Counted from the stretch's first letter, positions 35,695 to 44,895 are shown. The stretch is 47,075 nucleotides of DNA from Desulfobulbaceae bacterium BRH_c16a (GCA_000961725.1 LADS01000017.1:1-47075), one strand, 5' to 3'. Notes: generated by a model not told the origin, from the sequence alone. Numbers and translations are program-made.

Positions 35695-38373
35695 CTAGTC
35701 CCGGCTTGTTGCATCGCCCTTCTTCCCATGCCCTTCCCCGTCGGTCTTTGCCCGGCGGAGGTCGGTAATGTCGATAAAGGTGATAACCGCTCCTTCGATG
35801 ACATTCTCCAGGGTCCGGTAGGGCCGGATGCGCATCTGGAACCAGGTTCCGGCCCGGGTCTGCACCTCGGCGGCCCTGGGGGCCAGGTCGCGCAGCACGG
35901 CCCGGACATCTTCGACAAGATTATCATGGCCGACCAGATTGGAGACGATATGGCCCACGGGTCGGCCGATGTCGCTCTGGATCAGGTTGATCAGCTCGGT
36001 GGTGCCGGGGGTGAAGCGGACAATGTGCAGATTATGATCGACAAAGAGGGTGGCAACTCCGGTGCCGGCAAGGAGGTTGTTCATGTCGTTATTGGCGCGG
36101 GACAGGTCGGCCACCTTGTTTTGCAGTTCGGCGTTGACCGTCGCCAGCTCTTCGTTGACCGATTGCAGTTCTTCCTTCGAGGTTTCCAGTTCTTCGTTGG
36201 TGGACTGCAGCTCCTCGTTTACCGACTGCATCTCCTCATTGGTCGATTTAAGTTCTTCATTGGCGGTTTCCATCTCCTCGAGGGTGCTCTGCAGATATTC
36301 TTCCTTGGTCCGCAGTTCCTGTTCGAGAATGGCAATACGTGCGCTCCCCCCGGTGTCCGGTACAACCGCGGCATCGTCGGTCGCAGGCAACAGCAGGACC
36401 GGGCACTCCTCAAGGACAATCAGGAATATCCCCGGCAGGATTGCACCATCCGGCCCTGTCGCCGGGCGCACATGAAGATTGACAGTATTGAAATCGCCAT
36501 TGGTCTTCACCTGCAGCCCCGGATGGCTCACCGTTCCCTGCTGGGTCATCACCCGGTATAATGCGGCAGTCAGGGCGGGACGGAGTCCTTCCCGGGCCAT
36601 GGCGAGAATGTTCATGCCCGCGTCGCCGCTGGCCGGTTCCAGGTATCTGCCGGTACGTCCATAGATATGCAGGATTTCGCCGCGGCTGTTGACGAGCACG
36701 CCGACCTGAGCGTAATGGGCAACCAGACTGTGTTCGGTAATCTCACGCAGATTGCTGCGGCAAGCGACTCCGTGTTCCACTCGGGCCACTCGTCCCCGGA
36801 TGGTCGGTGTCGCCAGGGGCGGGACAAAACGGCTCAGGTTCGGGTAAACCGCGCCTGCCAGGTCGGTCTGCCGCCGATATATCTTCTGCTTGCGGTCAAG
36901 CACGACGAACAGCGAACCGAATTCCCCCACCGACTCGGAAGTGCCCAGAAAGAGCATACCGTTCGAATTCAGGGCATAGTGGAAAAGCGGGATGAGCCTT
37001 TTCTGGAGGTCTCTGTTGAGGTAGATCAGCAGGTTACGGCAACTGATCAGATCGATTTTGGAGAAAGGCGGGTCTTTGATCACGTCCTGCTCGGAGAAGA
37101 CCAGCAGGTCGCGGATAATTTTCTGGATACGGTACACGCCGTTTTCCGACTCCAGTAAGAAAAACCGGGACAGCCTTTCGGGGGTGATATCGGTCGCGAT
37201 GCTGGGCGGATAGACCCCGGACCGAGCCTGTTCGATAGCCCGCGGATCGATATCGGTGGCGAAGACCTGGACCTTGAAGGTCGATTTCAATGTTTCCAGA
37301 TGCTCCTGGAGCAAAATGGCGATGGAGTATGCTTCCTCGCCGGAAGCACAGCCGCAGACCCAGACCCGGACCGGTGCTCCGGCCGGTTTGCCGATAAAGA
37401 GTTGCGGGATAACCTGGGTTTCGAGGACGGCGAAGGCATCAGGATCGCGGAAAAAATTGGTCACTCCGATCAGCAGGTCGCGAAAAAGAGCCTGGGCCTC
37501 GGTCGGGGACTGCCGCAAATGGCGGAGATAATCCTCCGCCCGACCGATCTGGTGGACGGCCATGCGCCGTTCGACCCGGCGCACCAGAGTGTTGCGTTTG
37601 TACTGAGAGAAATCGTGGCTGGTGGCGTCGCGCAGCAGGATGCAGATCTTCTTGAGTATTTCGTCTGCACTGGCGGTCGGGGTACTTGTCCGACGGATTT
37701 TGTTGCCGAAGGCATGGGCCGCATAGGCGATGAGCCGGGCCGGCATCTCGGCCGGCGGCAGGATATAATCGACCAGCCCGGTGGCTATGGCGCTGCTCGG
37801 CATTCCGGAAAATTCCGTCGATTCGGGGTTCTGGGCCATGACCATGCCGCCCTCTCCTTTCACCGCGCGTACGCCCAGGGAGCCGTCGCTGCCGGTGCCG
37901 GAGAGGACGATACAGATGGCCCGCTCGTGCTGATCGTGGGCAAGGGATCGGAAGAAGAAGTCGATGGTCATCCGCAACCCGCGGGACACGACGTGTTCCA
38001 ACAGTTGCAGGGAACCGTTCAGAAAGGCCATGTCGTGGTTGGGGGGAATGATGTAGGCGCAGTTGGGCTTCACGACCATCCCATCGGCGACTTCGAATAC
38101 CTTCATGCGGGTGTAGCGTTTAACCAGATCGGAGAGGATGCTTTTATGGTCCGGAGCAAGGTGTTGCACGAGGACAAAGGCCATGCCGGGATCGCCCTCG
38201 GCGGGCATTCCCGAGAAAAATGCCTCGAAGGCCGCCAGCCCCCCGGCGGAAGCGCCGATGCCGACGATGGGGAAAGAAGCGGTGCTGCTCTCTGCATCGT
38301 CAGACGTTTCGACCGGTTCGAGTTCGGCCGGTGCTGCCTGTATCGGCTCTGGCTTTTTCTTCCTTGCTCTCAC
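35695..38373 (-). CDS. CheB-CheR-PAS fusion protein
   Basis: This is 892 residues. A CheB methylesterase domain (about 34-215) has catalytic Ser (GIGASAGGLAAF, Ser42), His (VLVQHLAPDH) and Asp (SGTGSDGSLG). It is followed by a CheR methyltransferase (about 240-510, VWVCGCASGEEAYS). A PAS-like domain precedes a coiled coil (about 660-755) of NEELKSTNEEMQSVNEEL repeats, and a final PAS (about 755-870) ends in a charged tail. These signal proteins often modify receptors or sense nearby signals without other chemotaxis genes. It overlaps the receiver gene by 4 bases (ATGA), so translation is coupled. The sigma54 promoter at 38865-38878 would drive it. Confidence 0.9.
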   Translation of the reverse strand: MRARKKKPEPIQAAPAELEPVETSDDAESSTASFPIVGIGASAGGLAAFEAFFSGMPAEGDPGMAFVLVQHLAPDHKSILSDLVKRYTRMKVFEVADGMVVKPNCAYIIPPNHDMAFLNGSLQLLEHVVSRGLRMTIDFFFRSLAHDQHERAICIVLSGTGSDGSLGVRAVKGEGGMVMAQNPESTEFSGMPSSAIATGLVDYILPPAEMPARLIAYAAHAFGNKIRRTSTPTASADEILKKICILLRDATSHDFSQYKRNTLVRRVERRMAVHQIGRAEDYLRHLRQSPTEAQALFRDLLIGVTNFFRDPDAFAVLETQVIPQLFIGKPAGAPVRVWVCGCASGEEAYSIAILLQEHLETLKSTFKVQVFATDIDPRAIEQARSGVYPPSIATDITPERLSRFFLLESENGVYRIQKIIRDLLVFSEQDVIKDPPFSKIDLISCRNLLIYLNRDLQKRLIPLFHYALNSNGMLFLGTSESVGEFGSLFVVLDRKQKIYRRQTDLAGAVYPNLSRFVPPLATPTIRGRVARVEHGVACRSNLREITEHSLVAHYAQVGVLVNSRGEILHIYGRTGRYLEPASGDAGMNILAMAREGLRPALTAALYRVMTQQGTVSHPGLQVKTNGDFNTVNLHVRPATGPDGAILPGIFLIVLEECPVLLLPATDDAAVVPDTGGSARIAILEQELRTKEEYLQSTLEEMETANEELKSTNEEMQSVNEELQSTNEELETSKEELQSVNEELATVNAELQNKVADLSRANNDMNNLLAGTGVATLFVDHNLHIVRFTPGTTELINLIQSDIGRPVGHIVSNLVGHDNLVEDVRAVLRDLAPRAAEVQTRAGTWFQMRIRPYRTLENVIEGAVITFIDITDLRRAKTDGEGHGKKGDATSRD

Positions 38374-38771
38374 GAGAGACTCCGCTGCCGGGGTTCAAAA
38401 TTTTCATCCACGCGTTCCAGGGCCTTGTTAACAGCGGCGAGCAGCCCGAGCTGGCGCAGCGGTTTTGTGAGGTAATCGGCAGCATGCATGCGAGAACTGA
38501 GTTGCTCGGTTTCCGCGGTGGGATAGGCCGTCATGATAATCACCCGTGTTTCGATGATCCTCCGCCGAACCTCCTGCAGAATATTGATGCCGAAACCATC
38601 GCCGAGAACGATATCGGCAAGTATCAGGTGAAATATTTTCTCATCCATCCTTTCAAGAGCTTCACCATAACTCGCGGCCGTGGTCACATTGTGACCCTCG
38701 GCCGCAAGGAATCGGTAAAAACTGAATCTGATCGATTCTTCATCGTCGAGGATAAGTATATTCGCCTGCAT
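38370..38771 (-). CDS. Stand-alone response regulator receiver
   Basis: This is a 133-residue single receiver domain (ILILDDEESIRFSF, phosphate acceptor Asp53 in LILADIVLGD, Thr in IIMTAY, Lys in YLTKP). AAGGAG before the ATG at 38771 fixes the start. The longer frame from 38834 is not used. Its sequence is close to the receiver of the NtrC-type regulator encoded just upstream (DDEESIR at the same place and a similar ADI segment), which suggests a paralogue sharing the same kinase. It overlaps the CheB-CheR gene by 4 bases. Confidence 0.88.
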   Translation of the reverse strand: MQANILILDDEESIRFSFYRFLAAEGHNVTTAASYGEALERMDEKIFHLILADIVLGDGFGINILQEVRRRIIETRVIIMTAYPTAETEQLSSRMHAADYLTKPLRQLGLLAAVNKALERVDENFEPRQRSLS

Positions 38772-38864
38772 TATATATTCTCCTTGCAGGAGGTTCCTCT
38801 CCTGCATAAGGGGGTTGACTGATATCCGGTTCACCTACGGCCGCATGTTGCCAATAAAATTCAC

Positions 38865-38878
38865 GCAAGTTACATGCC
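38865..38878 (-). promoter_or_regulatory. Sigma54 promoter for receiver-CheB/CheR operon
   Basis: On the minus strand GGCATGTAACTTGC has GG and GC 10 bases apart, with TTGC at -12. It agrees with the consensus TGGCACG-N4-TTGCW at most positions. It lies about 95 bp before the receiver start. A palindromic site sits about 107 bp upstream. Confidence 0.75.
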
Positions 38879-38977
38879 TCCAGTGAAGAAATTCTTTATA
38901 CTCTTATTTTCGTCCATATGACAGACAATTATGGGATTCCCGGCACCCGAGACAAGGATGTACTTGAGATGCAAGAG

Positions 38978-38991
38978 TGTTGCATGCAACA
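38978..38991. promoter_or_regulatory. Palindromic activator site, copy 1
   Basis: TGTTGCATGCAACA is a perfect 14-bp palindrome. Similar sites lie near the other two sigma54 promoters. A second, imperfect half (CTGCAACA) follows at about 39010-39017. It probably binds the NtrC-type regulator encoded next to it. Confidence 0.7.
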
Positions 38992-39026
38992 GAAAGGTGC
39001 AATTTCATGCTGCAACACGTCACACT

Positions 39027-40736
39027 TCACTTTAGCGGAGTATTTTCGGTTATATTGTACCTCTTGATTTTTCGGTACAAAGTAACGCGATCTATCCCTA
39101 ATAACCGGGCGGCTTTTGCTTTATTCCAGGCGGTTTTTTCCAGGGCTTCGAGAATGCCCTGAGAATCGGCCTCCGCATTCTCCAGGGCGGAGTGGTGCGC
39201 GGTTTCCGGCGCAGTCACGAAATCGGACGGCAGATTATCGAAAGTGATAATGTTGCGGTTGCACAGGACAAAGGCGTGCTCCATTATGTGCTCGAGTTCC
39301 CGGACGTTGCCCCGCCAGGGACACTTGAGAAAGGCCTTCAGAACATCCGCCGATATCCCCTCGATGTTTTTTTTGAATTTTGCATTGAAGCCGTTACGGA
39401 AGTGTTCAACCAGCAGCGGTATGTCTTCGCGCCTGTCCCGAAGGGGGGGCAGTTTGATCTCGATCACCTTCAGCCTGTAGTAGAGGTCTTCCCGCAGTTC
39501 GCCGTTACCGACTTTTTCCAGCAGATTTCTGTTCGTTGCCGCAATCAACCGCACATCCACCTTGTTTGGCGCAGAGCTTCCCACCCTTTCGAACTCCCGC
39601 TCTTCGAGGACCCGCAGGAGCTTCAACTGAACCTTGAGCGAGATATCGCCAATCTCGTCGAAAAAGATGGTGCCGCCATCGGCCCGGTGGAATCGCCCGA
39701 TATTGTCCCTGATGGCCCCGGTAAACGCCCCTTTTACATGACCGAAGAGCTCGCTCTCCAACAGACTTTCGGGCAAGGCCGAGCAGTTGACTTTGACCAG
39801 GGCTTTATGACTGCGGTCACCGGAGAGATGCAGCGCTTCGGCGACCAGTTCTTTGCCTGTCCCGCTTTCACCGGTGACGAGAACAGTGGTCTGCACATTG
39901 GTAAGGGACCTTATCAGGGCATACACTTTCTGCATCGGCTCGCTTTTGCCAATGATACGATGAAACTGCCGATGTCCTTTCAGTTCCATTTCGATGTCGG
40001 CCATCTGGGTTTCATCCCGCAACACCAGAACCACCCCCCGCGGCAGCCCCTGGAGGCTGAGGAGCGGATAGGTCCTGATATTGATCACCCGGCTGATGCG
40101 GCCGGCGGAGAGGCATTCGATCCGGTCGACCTCAACAGGCCGGCCGCCGACAAGAGCTTCAGCAAGAATCTCCGCGCATTTGCCGCCGCACATCTGCGGC
40201 AGAGAAGCAAAAGGCCTGCCCAGGTCCTCGTTGGAAAAGCCGAACATGGTGATAGCCGCCTCGTTAAACTCAAGCACCGCCAGATCCTTGTCGACAGTGA
40301 CGATGGCATCCTTGACACTCCGGAAGATGGCCTCGAGGTTGGTTCGGTATCTTTCCTTTTCTTCATGAACCACCTTATACTTCAAGGCACTCCTGGCCCC
40401 GTGCAGCAACGACTCCTGGTTGATCGGCTTGGGAATATAGTCGAACGCGCCCAGACGAATGGCGTCGGCAGCAGTCTCGACGCCGGGATCGCCGGTGACC
40501 ATGATAACCGGACACGTCAACCCCTTTGCCTTGATTTCGCGAAGAATTTCGATCCCGGTGCCGTCTTCGAGAATAATGTCGGCAAAAACCACATCGAAGC
40601 TGGTATCGTTTATCCGCGCCAGAGCCTCACGGCAGCTTCCCGCCGTCACGACGAAATGGCCGGCCGCCCGCAGAAATCTTTCGAAGGTATACCTGATCGA
40701 CTCCTCATCGTCGATGACCAGGATTCTCGCACTCAC
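39027..40736 (-). CDS. NtrC-family sigma54-dependent response regulator
   Basis: This is a 569-residue activator: receiver (1-120, Asp53 in VVFADIILEDG), PAS (about 125-250), AAA+ ATPase with Walker A GESGTGKE, GAFTGA (the sigma54-contact loop), and Walker B TIFFDEIGD, then a Fis-type HTH (about 530-565, NKAKAARLLGIDRVTLYRKI). It starts ATG at 40736, overlapping the histidine kinase stop by 4 bases. It should be phosphorylated by that kinase, bind the TGTTGCATGCAACA sites and drive the three GG-N10-GC promoters. The link to those sites rests on position and repetition, not on tests. Confidence 0.93.
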   Translation of the reverse strand: MSARILVIDDEESIRYTFERFLRAAGHFVVTAGSCREALARINDTSFDVVFADIILEDGTGIEILREIKAKGLTCPVIMVTGDPGVETAADAIRLGAFDYIPKPINQESLLHGARSALKYKVVHEEKERYRTNLEAIFRSVKDAIVTVDKDLAVLEFNEAAITMFGFSNEDLGRPFASLPQMCGGKCAEILAEALVGGRPVEVDRIECLSAGRISRVINIRTYPLLSLQGLPRGVVLVLRDETQMADIEMELKGHRQFHRIIGKSEPMQKVYALIRSLTNVQTTVLVTGESGTGKELVAEALHLSGDRSHKALVKVNCSALPESLLESELFGHVKGAFTGAIRDNIGRFHRADGGTIFFDEIGDISLKVQLKLLRVLEEREFERVGSSAPNKVDVRLIAATNRNLLEKVGNGELREDLYYRLKVIEIKLPPLRDRREDIPLLVEHFRNGFNAKFKKNIEGISADVLKAFLKCPWRGNVRELEHIMEHAFVLCNRNIITFDNLPSDFVTAPETAHHSALENAEADSQGILEALEKTAWNKAKAARLLGIDRVTLYRKIKRYNITENTPLK

Positions 40737-42463
40737 TGTTCACCTCCCGCCACGCCGGTATCAGCCGCAAACTCTAAAATGACACGGGTAAATTCGCCTT
40801 CTTCGCTCTCGAAACTCAATCGTCCGCCATGATCCTCTATGATCTTTTTGGTGATATTCAAACCAAGGCCGGTCCCTTTGCCGAATGGCTTGGTGGAAAA
40901 AAACTGTTTGGTCAGCATGGGGATCTCATGAGCGGGAATGCCCACTCCCCGATCGCAAAAGACGATGCGAACATGAGGAAGATCGTCGGCAGTATATTTC
41001 TGAGCGGTGATCTCCAAGCGTTTCTCTTTGTGGCTCCCCGGATACTTCTCGTTCAAGGCATAGCGCGCATTGTTGATGATATTGATAAAACACTGCTGGA
41101 TCTGTTGCAGGTTGGCATGGATCAGCGGGAGATCGCCAGGAAAATCAACCTGCAGATCTATGCCTTCCTTGCGGATTTGTGCCTGGGTAAGAATAATCGA
41201 TTCCTGCAGGATGATCGGGATGCTGGTCAGCATTTTCGCTTCCCGCCCGTCGCGGGCATAGGCGAGAAGGGTCTTGACGATACGGCCGACGCGATCCCCT
41301 TCCTTGACAATGCGCTCTCCGATGTCTTTTTCCATGCTCTCGGGGCGGCACTCGTTTATCAGTATCTGGCCATAGTTGATAATGCCGGTGATGGGATTGT
41401 TGATTTCATGGGCCACGCCGGAAGCCAACTCCCCCAGGGAGGCCATATGTCCGGCCTGCATCGCTTCCGCCTGCATCGCCATCTTTTCGGTAATATCGCT
41501 GACCAGCAGAAGTACACTGGTAACTTTTTTGCGTTCTTTGATCGGGAAAGCCCGCAGGTCGAGCAGGGCTCCATTGTGGGTGGCGACGGCGACTTCCTTT
41601 TGTCCTGATTCGAAACAACGCTTTATCGGACAGTCGAGGGAAAGAGCGCCTCGATCATGGATCAATGCATAACAGTATTGTCCGGCCGGATCGGATTCTC
41701 TCTTATGCAGACGCACAGTATCTTCATTGTTCGTCCACAATACTTCCATCTCCGGAGAAAACAGGATCAAGGTATCGGTAATCGCATTCAACAGCGCATG
41801 GAATTCCTGGGAGAGTTTCCTGAATTTTTTTTCATTGACAAAGAGCTCATCGGTACGCTCCTCCACCCTTCTTTCCAGTTCGTCATGGATCTTGACGAGT
41901 TTTTTCTCAACATCCCTCCGAACCGAAATGTCGGTTACCGAGGTCCTGCACAGCTCAGTGCCATCGCCATTGTGCGCCAGGATGCTGTCCAGCTGTAAAT
42001 AAAATTTCTGGCTGTTCGGTTTAATGAAACGAAGTTCACAGGTCTGCTGTTGATGTGTGGTGAAAACCTCGTGGAGGTGAGACCGCAACCCGGCGCGGTC
42101 CTCCGCTGCAACATAACCTCCGAGAAGAGTATTTATCAGGCAGGTTCTGTCCCGGTCAAGCTGGCGGGAAAAGGTGAGATTTGTTTCCTGGATCAGGCCA
42201 TCTCGGCCCATGGTAATATATCCTACCGGCGCAAAGTTGTAGAGGTCGGCATATTTTTCGAGAGATTCGTTGAGGAGCTCCTGAGTATTGAAGAGTTCTT
42301 CGTTCTGCATCTCCAGTTCGATCTGATGCACCTGAAGATCGTGGACCAAAGCATCCTGGTCGGATGGGATGCGGCTCCTGCCGACGGCGTCTTTGCTGCC
42401 GCTTGTTGCGGCCTGGCGACGCAGTTCGGCCAAACGCTGCTCTGCTGTAATCCGGTTTATCAT
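40733..42463 (-). CDS. PAS-domain sensor histidine kinase
   Basis: This is about 576 residues with no membrane helix, so it is cytoplasmic. An N-terminal helical part is followed by a PAS (about 70-190), a coiled coil, a second PAS (about 225-350) with a cysteine cluster (GQYCYALIHD and DCPIKRCFES), and HisKA with SLGELASGVAHEINNP (the His is phosphorylated). HATPase_c follows (N-box INNARYAL, G boxes DRGVGIP and GKGTGLGLNI). I start at ATG 42463 behind GGTGGGG. An earlier start at 42544 would overlap the palindromic sites. The cysteine cluster may sense a redox or metal signal (inference). It overlaps the regulator gene by 4 bases. Confidence 0.88.
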   Translation of the reverse strand: MINRITAEQRLAELRRQAATSGSKDAVGRSRIPSDQDALVHDLQVHQIELEMQNEELFNTQELLNESLEKYADLYNFAPVGYITMGRDGLIQETNLTFSRQLDRDRTCLINTLLGGYVAAEDRAGLRSHLHEVFTTHQQQTCELRFIKPNSQKFYLQLDSILAHNGDGTELCRTSVTDISVRRDVEKKLVKIHDELERRVEERTDELFVNEKKFRKLSQEFHALLNAITDTLILFSPEMEVLWTNNEDTVRLHKRESDPAGQYCYALIHDRGALSLDCPIKRCFESGQKEVAVATHNGALLDLRAFPIKERKKVTSVLLLVSDITEKMAMQAEAMQAGHMASLGELASGVAHEINNPITGIINYGQILINECRPESMEKDIGERIVKEGDRVGRIVKTLLAYARDGREAKMLTSIPIILQESIILTQAQIRKEGIDLQVDFPGDLPLIHANLQQIQQCFINIINNARYALNEKYPGSHKEKRLEITAQKYTADDLPHVRIVFCDRGVGIPAHEIPMLTKQFFSTKPFGKGTGLGLNITKKIIEDHGGRLSFESEEGEFTRVILEFAADTGVAGGEQ

Positions 42464-42525
42464 CTGGCACCCCACCTTTTTTTCCTGATCGTACCCATGG
42501 CAATTGCCCCAACATTTTCTTGAAG

Positions 42526-42571
42526 TGTAACATGCAACAGGCATAAGCGTAACGTTTTTGTTGCATGCAAC
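42526..42571. promoter_or_regulatory. Palindromic activator sites, copy 2
   Basis: GTTGCATGCAAC is a perfect palindrome at 42560-42571. A partial site TGTAACATGCAACA lies at 42526-42539. Another half-site, GCATGCAAC, is at 42602-42610. They lie 100-150 bp before the sigma54 promoter at 42674. Confidence 0.7.
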
Positions 42572-42673
42572 GGTCTTTTTATGACAGGGAGGTTTGTTCC
42601 GGCATGCAACGCATACGATATCTCACTTAAATCTCTCCATAATTATTGGGACGACAGGCATCTCACCGCCTCG

Positions 42674-42687
42674 GGCACAAGACTTGC
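42674..42687 (+). promoter_or_regulatory. Sigma54 promoter for the ytxH-like operon
   Basis: GGGCACAAGACTTGCG contains GG-N10-GC and the full TTGC element. It matches TGGCACG-N4-TTGCW well. The first gene starts at 42785, about 100 bp downstream. Confidence 0.8.
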
Positions 42688-42784
42688 GTAGAGAATAGCG
42701 GAATACGAGACCTGCCGACAGCAATGGGCTTTGGGCCGGAAAGACTCAGCTGTAATAAAATTAAATAAATCGGGAGAAACATCC

Positions 42785-43165
42785 ATGATCATCAAAGATT
42801 TTATCGATCGAGTTCGCCATGCGCGGATCGATCGCGAGAATGCCGCACGACGCAATAAAGCCGGAATGCTGGCGCTCGGTGTTTCCATCGGCTGCACTGT
42901 CGGGGCGGTGGCCGGAGTTCTTTTCGCTCCCCGGGCCGGCAAGGAGACACGTGACGATATCACCCGGCGCGGCAGCGAAACCTGGGAAAAAGTCAAAGAC
43001 AATGTTTCCGTCAGTGGCCATCGCCTGGTTCATGCCATCGAGGAGAAAGGAGCCTGCTTATGCACCGCCGCCGGGAAAGGTGTCGATGCAGCCAAAGAGT
43101 CGCTTCAGGATCCCCCCGCTACAGCTGAAAAAACAGATGCAAATAAAGCTGATACCGGAAAGTAG
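42785..43165 (+). CDS. YtxH-family protein
   Basis: This 126-residue protein has a hydrophobic N-terminal segment (about 28-48) followed by the family core GVLFAPRAGKETRDDITRRG. It has a helical tail with a Cys pair (CLC). YtxH proteins are small general-stress proteins in Firmicutes and appear in deltaproteobacteria, with no known biochemical activity. GGGAGAA lies just before the ATG. The next gene is a YtxG-like protein, as in the Bacillus ytxG-ytxH pair, which supports a shared role. The operon is predicted to be under the sigma54 promoter at 42674. Confidence 0.75.
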   Translation: MIIKDFIDRVRHARIDRENAARRNKAGMLALGVSIGCTVGAVAGVLFAPRAGKETRDDITRRGSETWEKVKDNVSVSGHRLVHAIEEKGACLCTAAGKGVDAAKESLQDPPATAEKTDANKADTGK

Positions 43166-43177
43166 AGGGAATCGCCC

Positions 43178-43519
43178 ATGGAAGGATATATCACCTACAG
43201 TCAGCTGGGACTGCTGCTCATGTTTCTGATAGTGGCCGCCGTCGGCGGCTATGCGATTCTGACGATGAGAAACGTCAATGCCGCGGTAAAGGATATCGGG
43301 ATAATTCTCAAAGAAAATCAGGAAGCCCTGGGCCGGGCAATACCCAATATCGCCATAGCCTCGGAAAATGTGGCGGCGATCACCCATGACTTGCGGACAG
43401 GATTCAGCGAAACGAGCAAGGCCATGGAAACCGCCGACCAGATCGCTTCGTATGCCGTGGTTATCGGGGAAACGGCCAAAGCCCTCGCCGGACTCTTTAC
43501 CTCCGGCAGGAAATCTTAA
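43178..43519 (+). CDS. YtxG/DUF948-like membrane-anchored protein
   Basis: This is a 113-residue protein with one N-terminal membrane helix (about 8-30) and a long helical rest (RNVNAAVKDIGIILKEN...), in the style of DUF948/YtxG. It starts 12 bp after the ytxH-like gene, so the two are co-transcribed. A helical rod near the membrane is predicted. Its function is unknown, and the family name is a cautious match based on layout and neighbour. Confidence 0.55.
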   Translation: MEGYITYSQLGLLLMFLIVAAVGGYAILTMRNVNAAVKDIGIILKENQEALGRAIPNIAIASENVAAITHDLRTGFSETSKAMETADQIASYAVVIGETAKALAGLFTSGRKS

Positions 43520-43662
43520 ACGGTCGCCACTGTTCCGCCCCATACCGCTAAACCGCTAAACCACTCTCTCCGGTCTGGGGCGGGAAAATCCGGCAGCCGC
43601 GTGCGCAACCGGAAAACGTACCATTCATTGCACCATAGCCAAATCTCCACGAGGCACCAGCC

Positions 43663-44820
43663 ATGACTACCATACATATCTCCTCTAAGATTACCGAATG
43701 GCGGAAGATGGACCACCCTTTTTCCTCCCTTCGATTACCGATATTCCTTCTCGTTGCAGGGGTGTTGCTGTTTCTGCTCGTTCTCTCTCGTCCGGTTGCC
43801 GCCGGTCCGACGAGCGATGAATACATTCGCGGCTATGCCGCCGCAACCCTGCAACGGGATTTTCAAATCACCGCCGATTCTCTGAAAGTTAAGAATGGCG
43901 TCATTTATCTTCATGGGCTGGAGGCCTCGGACGTAATCCACGACAGGATAAAAACTTCTCTCGCCGTAATCGAAGGGGTGCAAAAGGTTGTGGTGACCAG
44001 GGAAGGCGACGTCGCAGCTCAGGTTAAACCTCCTGAATTCACGCCGGAAGTCAATGTCTTCCTGCCACGTGATTTGCTTTTCAATTCTCTGCTGGCAGAT
44101 CCCCGCTGGCCGCATTTCTCGGTTTCGTATCAGCACCACCAGAATAATGACCGGCTTGAGAATATAGGTTCCGCCAACTTTGGTGAGACCTTCAGCATCT
44201 ATCGCTTCGGCGGTCCATGGGGCTCCCTCATGGAAGTCGGTCTTCACGCCGGTGTTTTCTCCATTTTCGATCTGGCCGCCGAGTCGCGTGATCTGGTCAA
44301 TGCCGATTACTTTGTCGCCTTTCCTCTCTCGCTGAAGAAAAACAATTTCTCGGCAATGGCCAGGATCTTTCATCAAAGCTCGCATCTGGGTGACGAATTT
44401 CTCCTCAGCGACCGGACCCAGCAGCGTATCAATCTGAGCTATGAAGGCTTTGACACCCTCCTCTCCTATCATTTTCCACTTGGTTTTCGCCTCTACGGAG
44501 GCGGCGGCTATCTGTTCGATCGCGATCCGTCCGATCTGAAACCGTGGATTGCCCAGTCGGGGCTTGAGTTCAAAAGTCACACCGCCTGGTGGAACGGAGC
44601 CCTCAGGCCGATTGCGGCTTTAGATATCCAGAGCAGGGAAGAAAGCGAGTGGCGGGCGGATGTGTCGCTGCGGGCTGGGGTCCAGTTTGAGAATCCGGAC
44701 TTCCTGAGCCGTAAGCTGAAGTTGATGTTCGAATATTACAAAGGCAGATCACCCAACGGTCAGTTTTATATACGCGATGTAGAGGAATATTTTGGTATCG
44801 GTCTCCATTTTTTCCTGTGA
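43663..44820 (+). CDS. BON domain and DUF1207-type outer-membrane protein
   Basis: This is a 385-residue protein. A signal peptide (membrane stretch about 27-45, cleavage near PVAAGP) leads into a BON domain (about 50-110, a fold that binds phospholipid or membrane). The rest (about 115-385) is DUF1207-like, with FLPRDLLFNSLLADPRWPHF and a beta-barrel-like pattern of aromatic strands to the end (GIGLHFFL). The gene follows the YtxG-like gene after 143 bp, in the same direction. Location in the outer membrane is inferred from the signal and strand pattern. GAGG precedes the ATG. A start at the MDHPF (43708) is possible. Confidence 0.75.
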   Translation: MTTIHISSKITEWRKMDHPFSSLRLPIFLLVAGVLLFLLVLSRPVAAGPTSDEYIRGYAAATLQRDFQITADSLKVKNGVIYLHGLEASDVIHDRIKTSLAVIEGVQKVVVTREGDVAAQVKPPEFTPEVNVFLPRDLLFNSLLADPRWPHFSVSYQHHQNNDRLENIGSANFGETFSIYRFGGPWGSLMEVGLHAGVFSIFDLAAESRDLVNADYFVAFPLSLKKNNFSAMARIFHQSSHLGDEFLLSDRTQQRINLSYEGFDTLLSYHFPLGFRLYGGGGYLFDRDPSDLKPWIAQSGLEFKSHTAWWNGALRPIAALDIQSREESEWRADVSLRAGVQFENPDFLSRKLKLMFEYYKGRSPNGQFYIRDVEEYFGIGLHFFL

Positions 44821-44881
44821 TGTGCGGGTAGCGTAACCCTGTAGCGAAGCGTGACTTGCAACAAAAAACAAGCAACAGTTC

Positions 44882-44895
44882 TGTTGCACGCAACA
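44882..44895. promoter_or_regulatory. Palindromic activator site, copy 3
   Basis: TGTTGCACGCAACA is a palindrome apart from the central pair. Half-sites TTGCAACA and AAGCAACAG lie at about 44858-44876. It is about 91 bp before the sigma54 promoter at 44980, as with the other two. Confidence 0.7.

Noticed and set aside
39192..40832. 546-codon + strand ORF opposite the NtrC-type regulator
   Set aside because: The minus-strand frame contains the full receiver-AAA+-Fis protein. The + frame has no recognisable domain.
42526..42700. Sigma54 promoter for the histidine kinase on the minus strand
   Set aside because: No GC-N10-CC pattern was found on the plus strand just before its start. The kinase-regulator pair probably uses another promoter.
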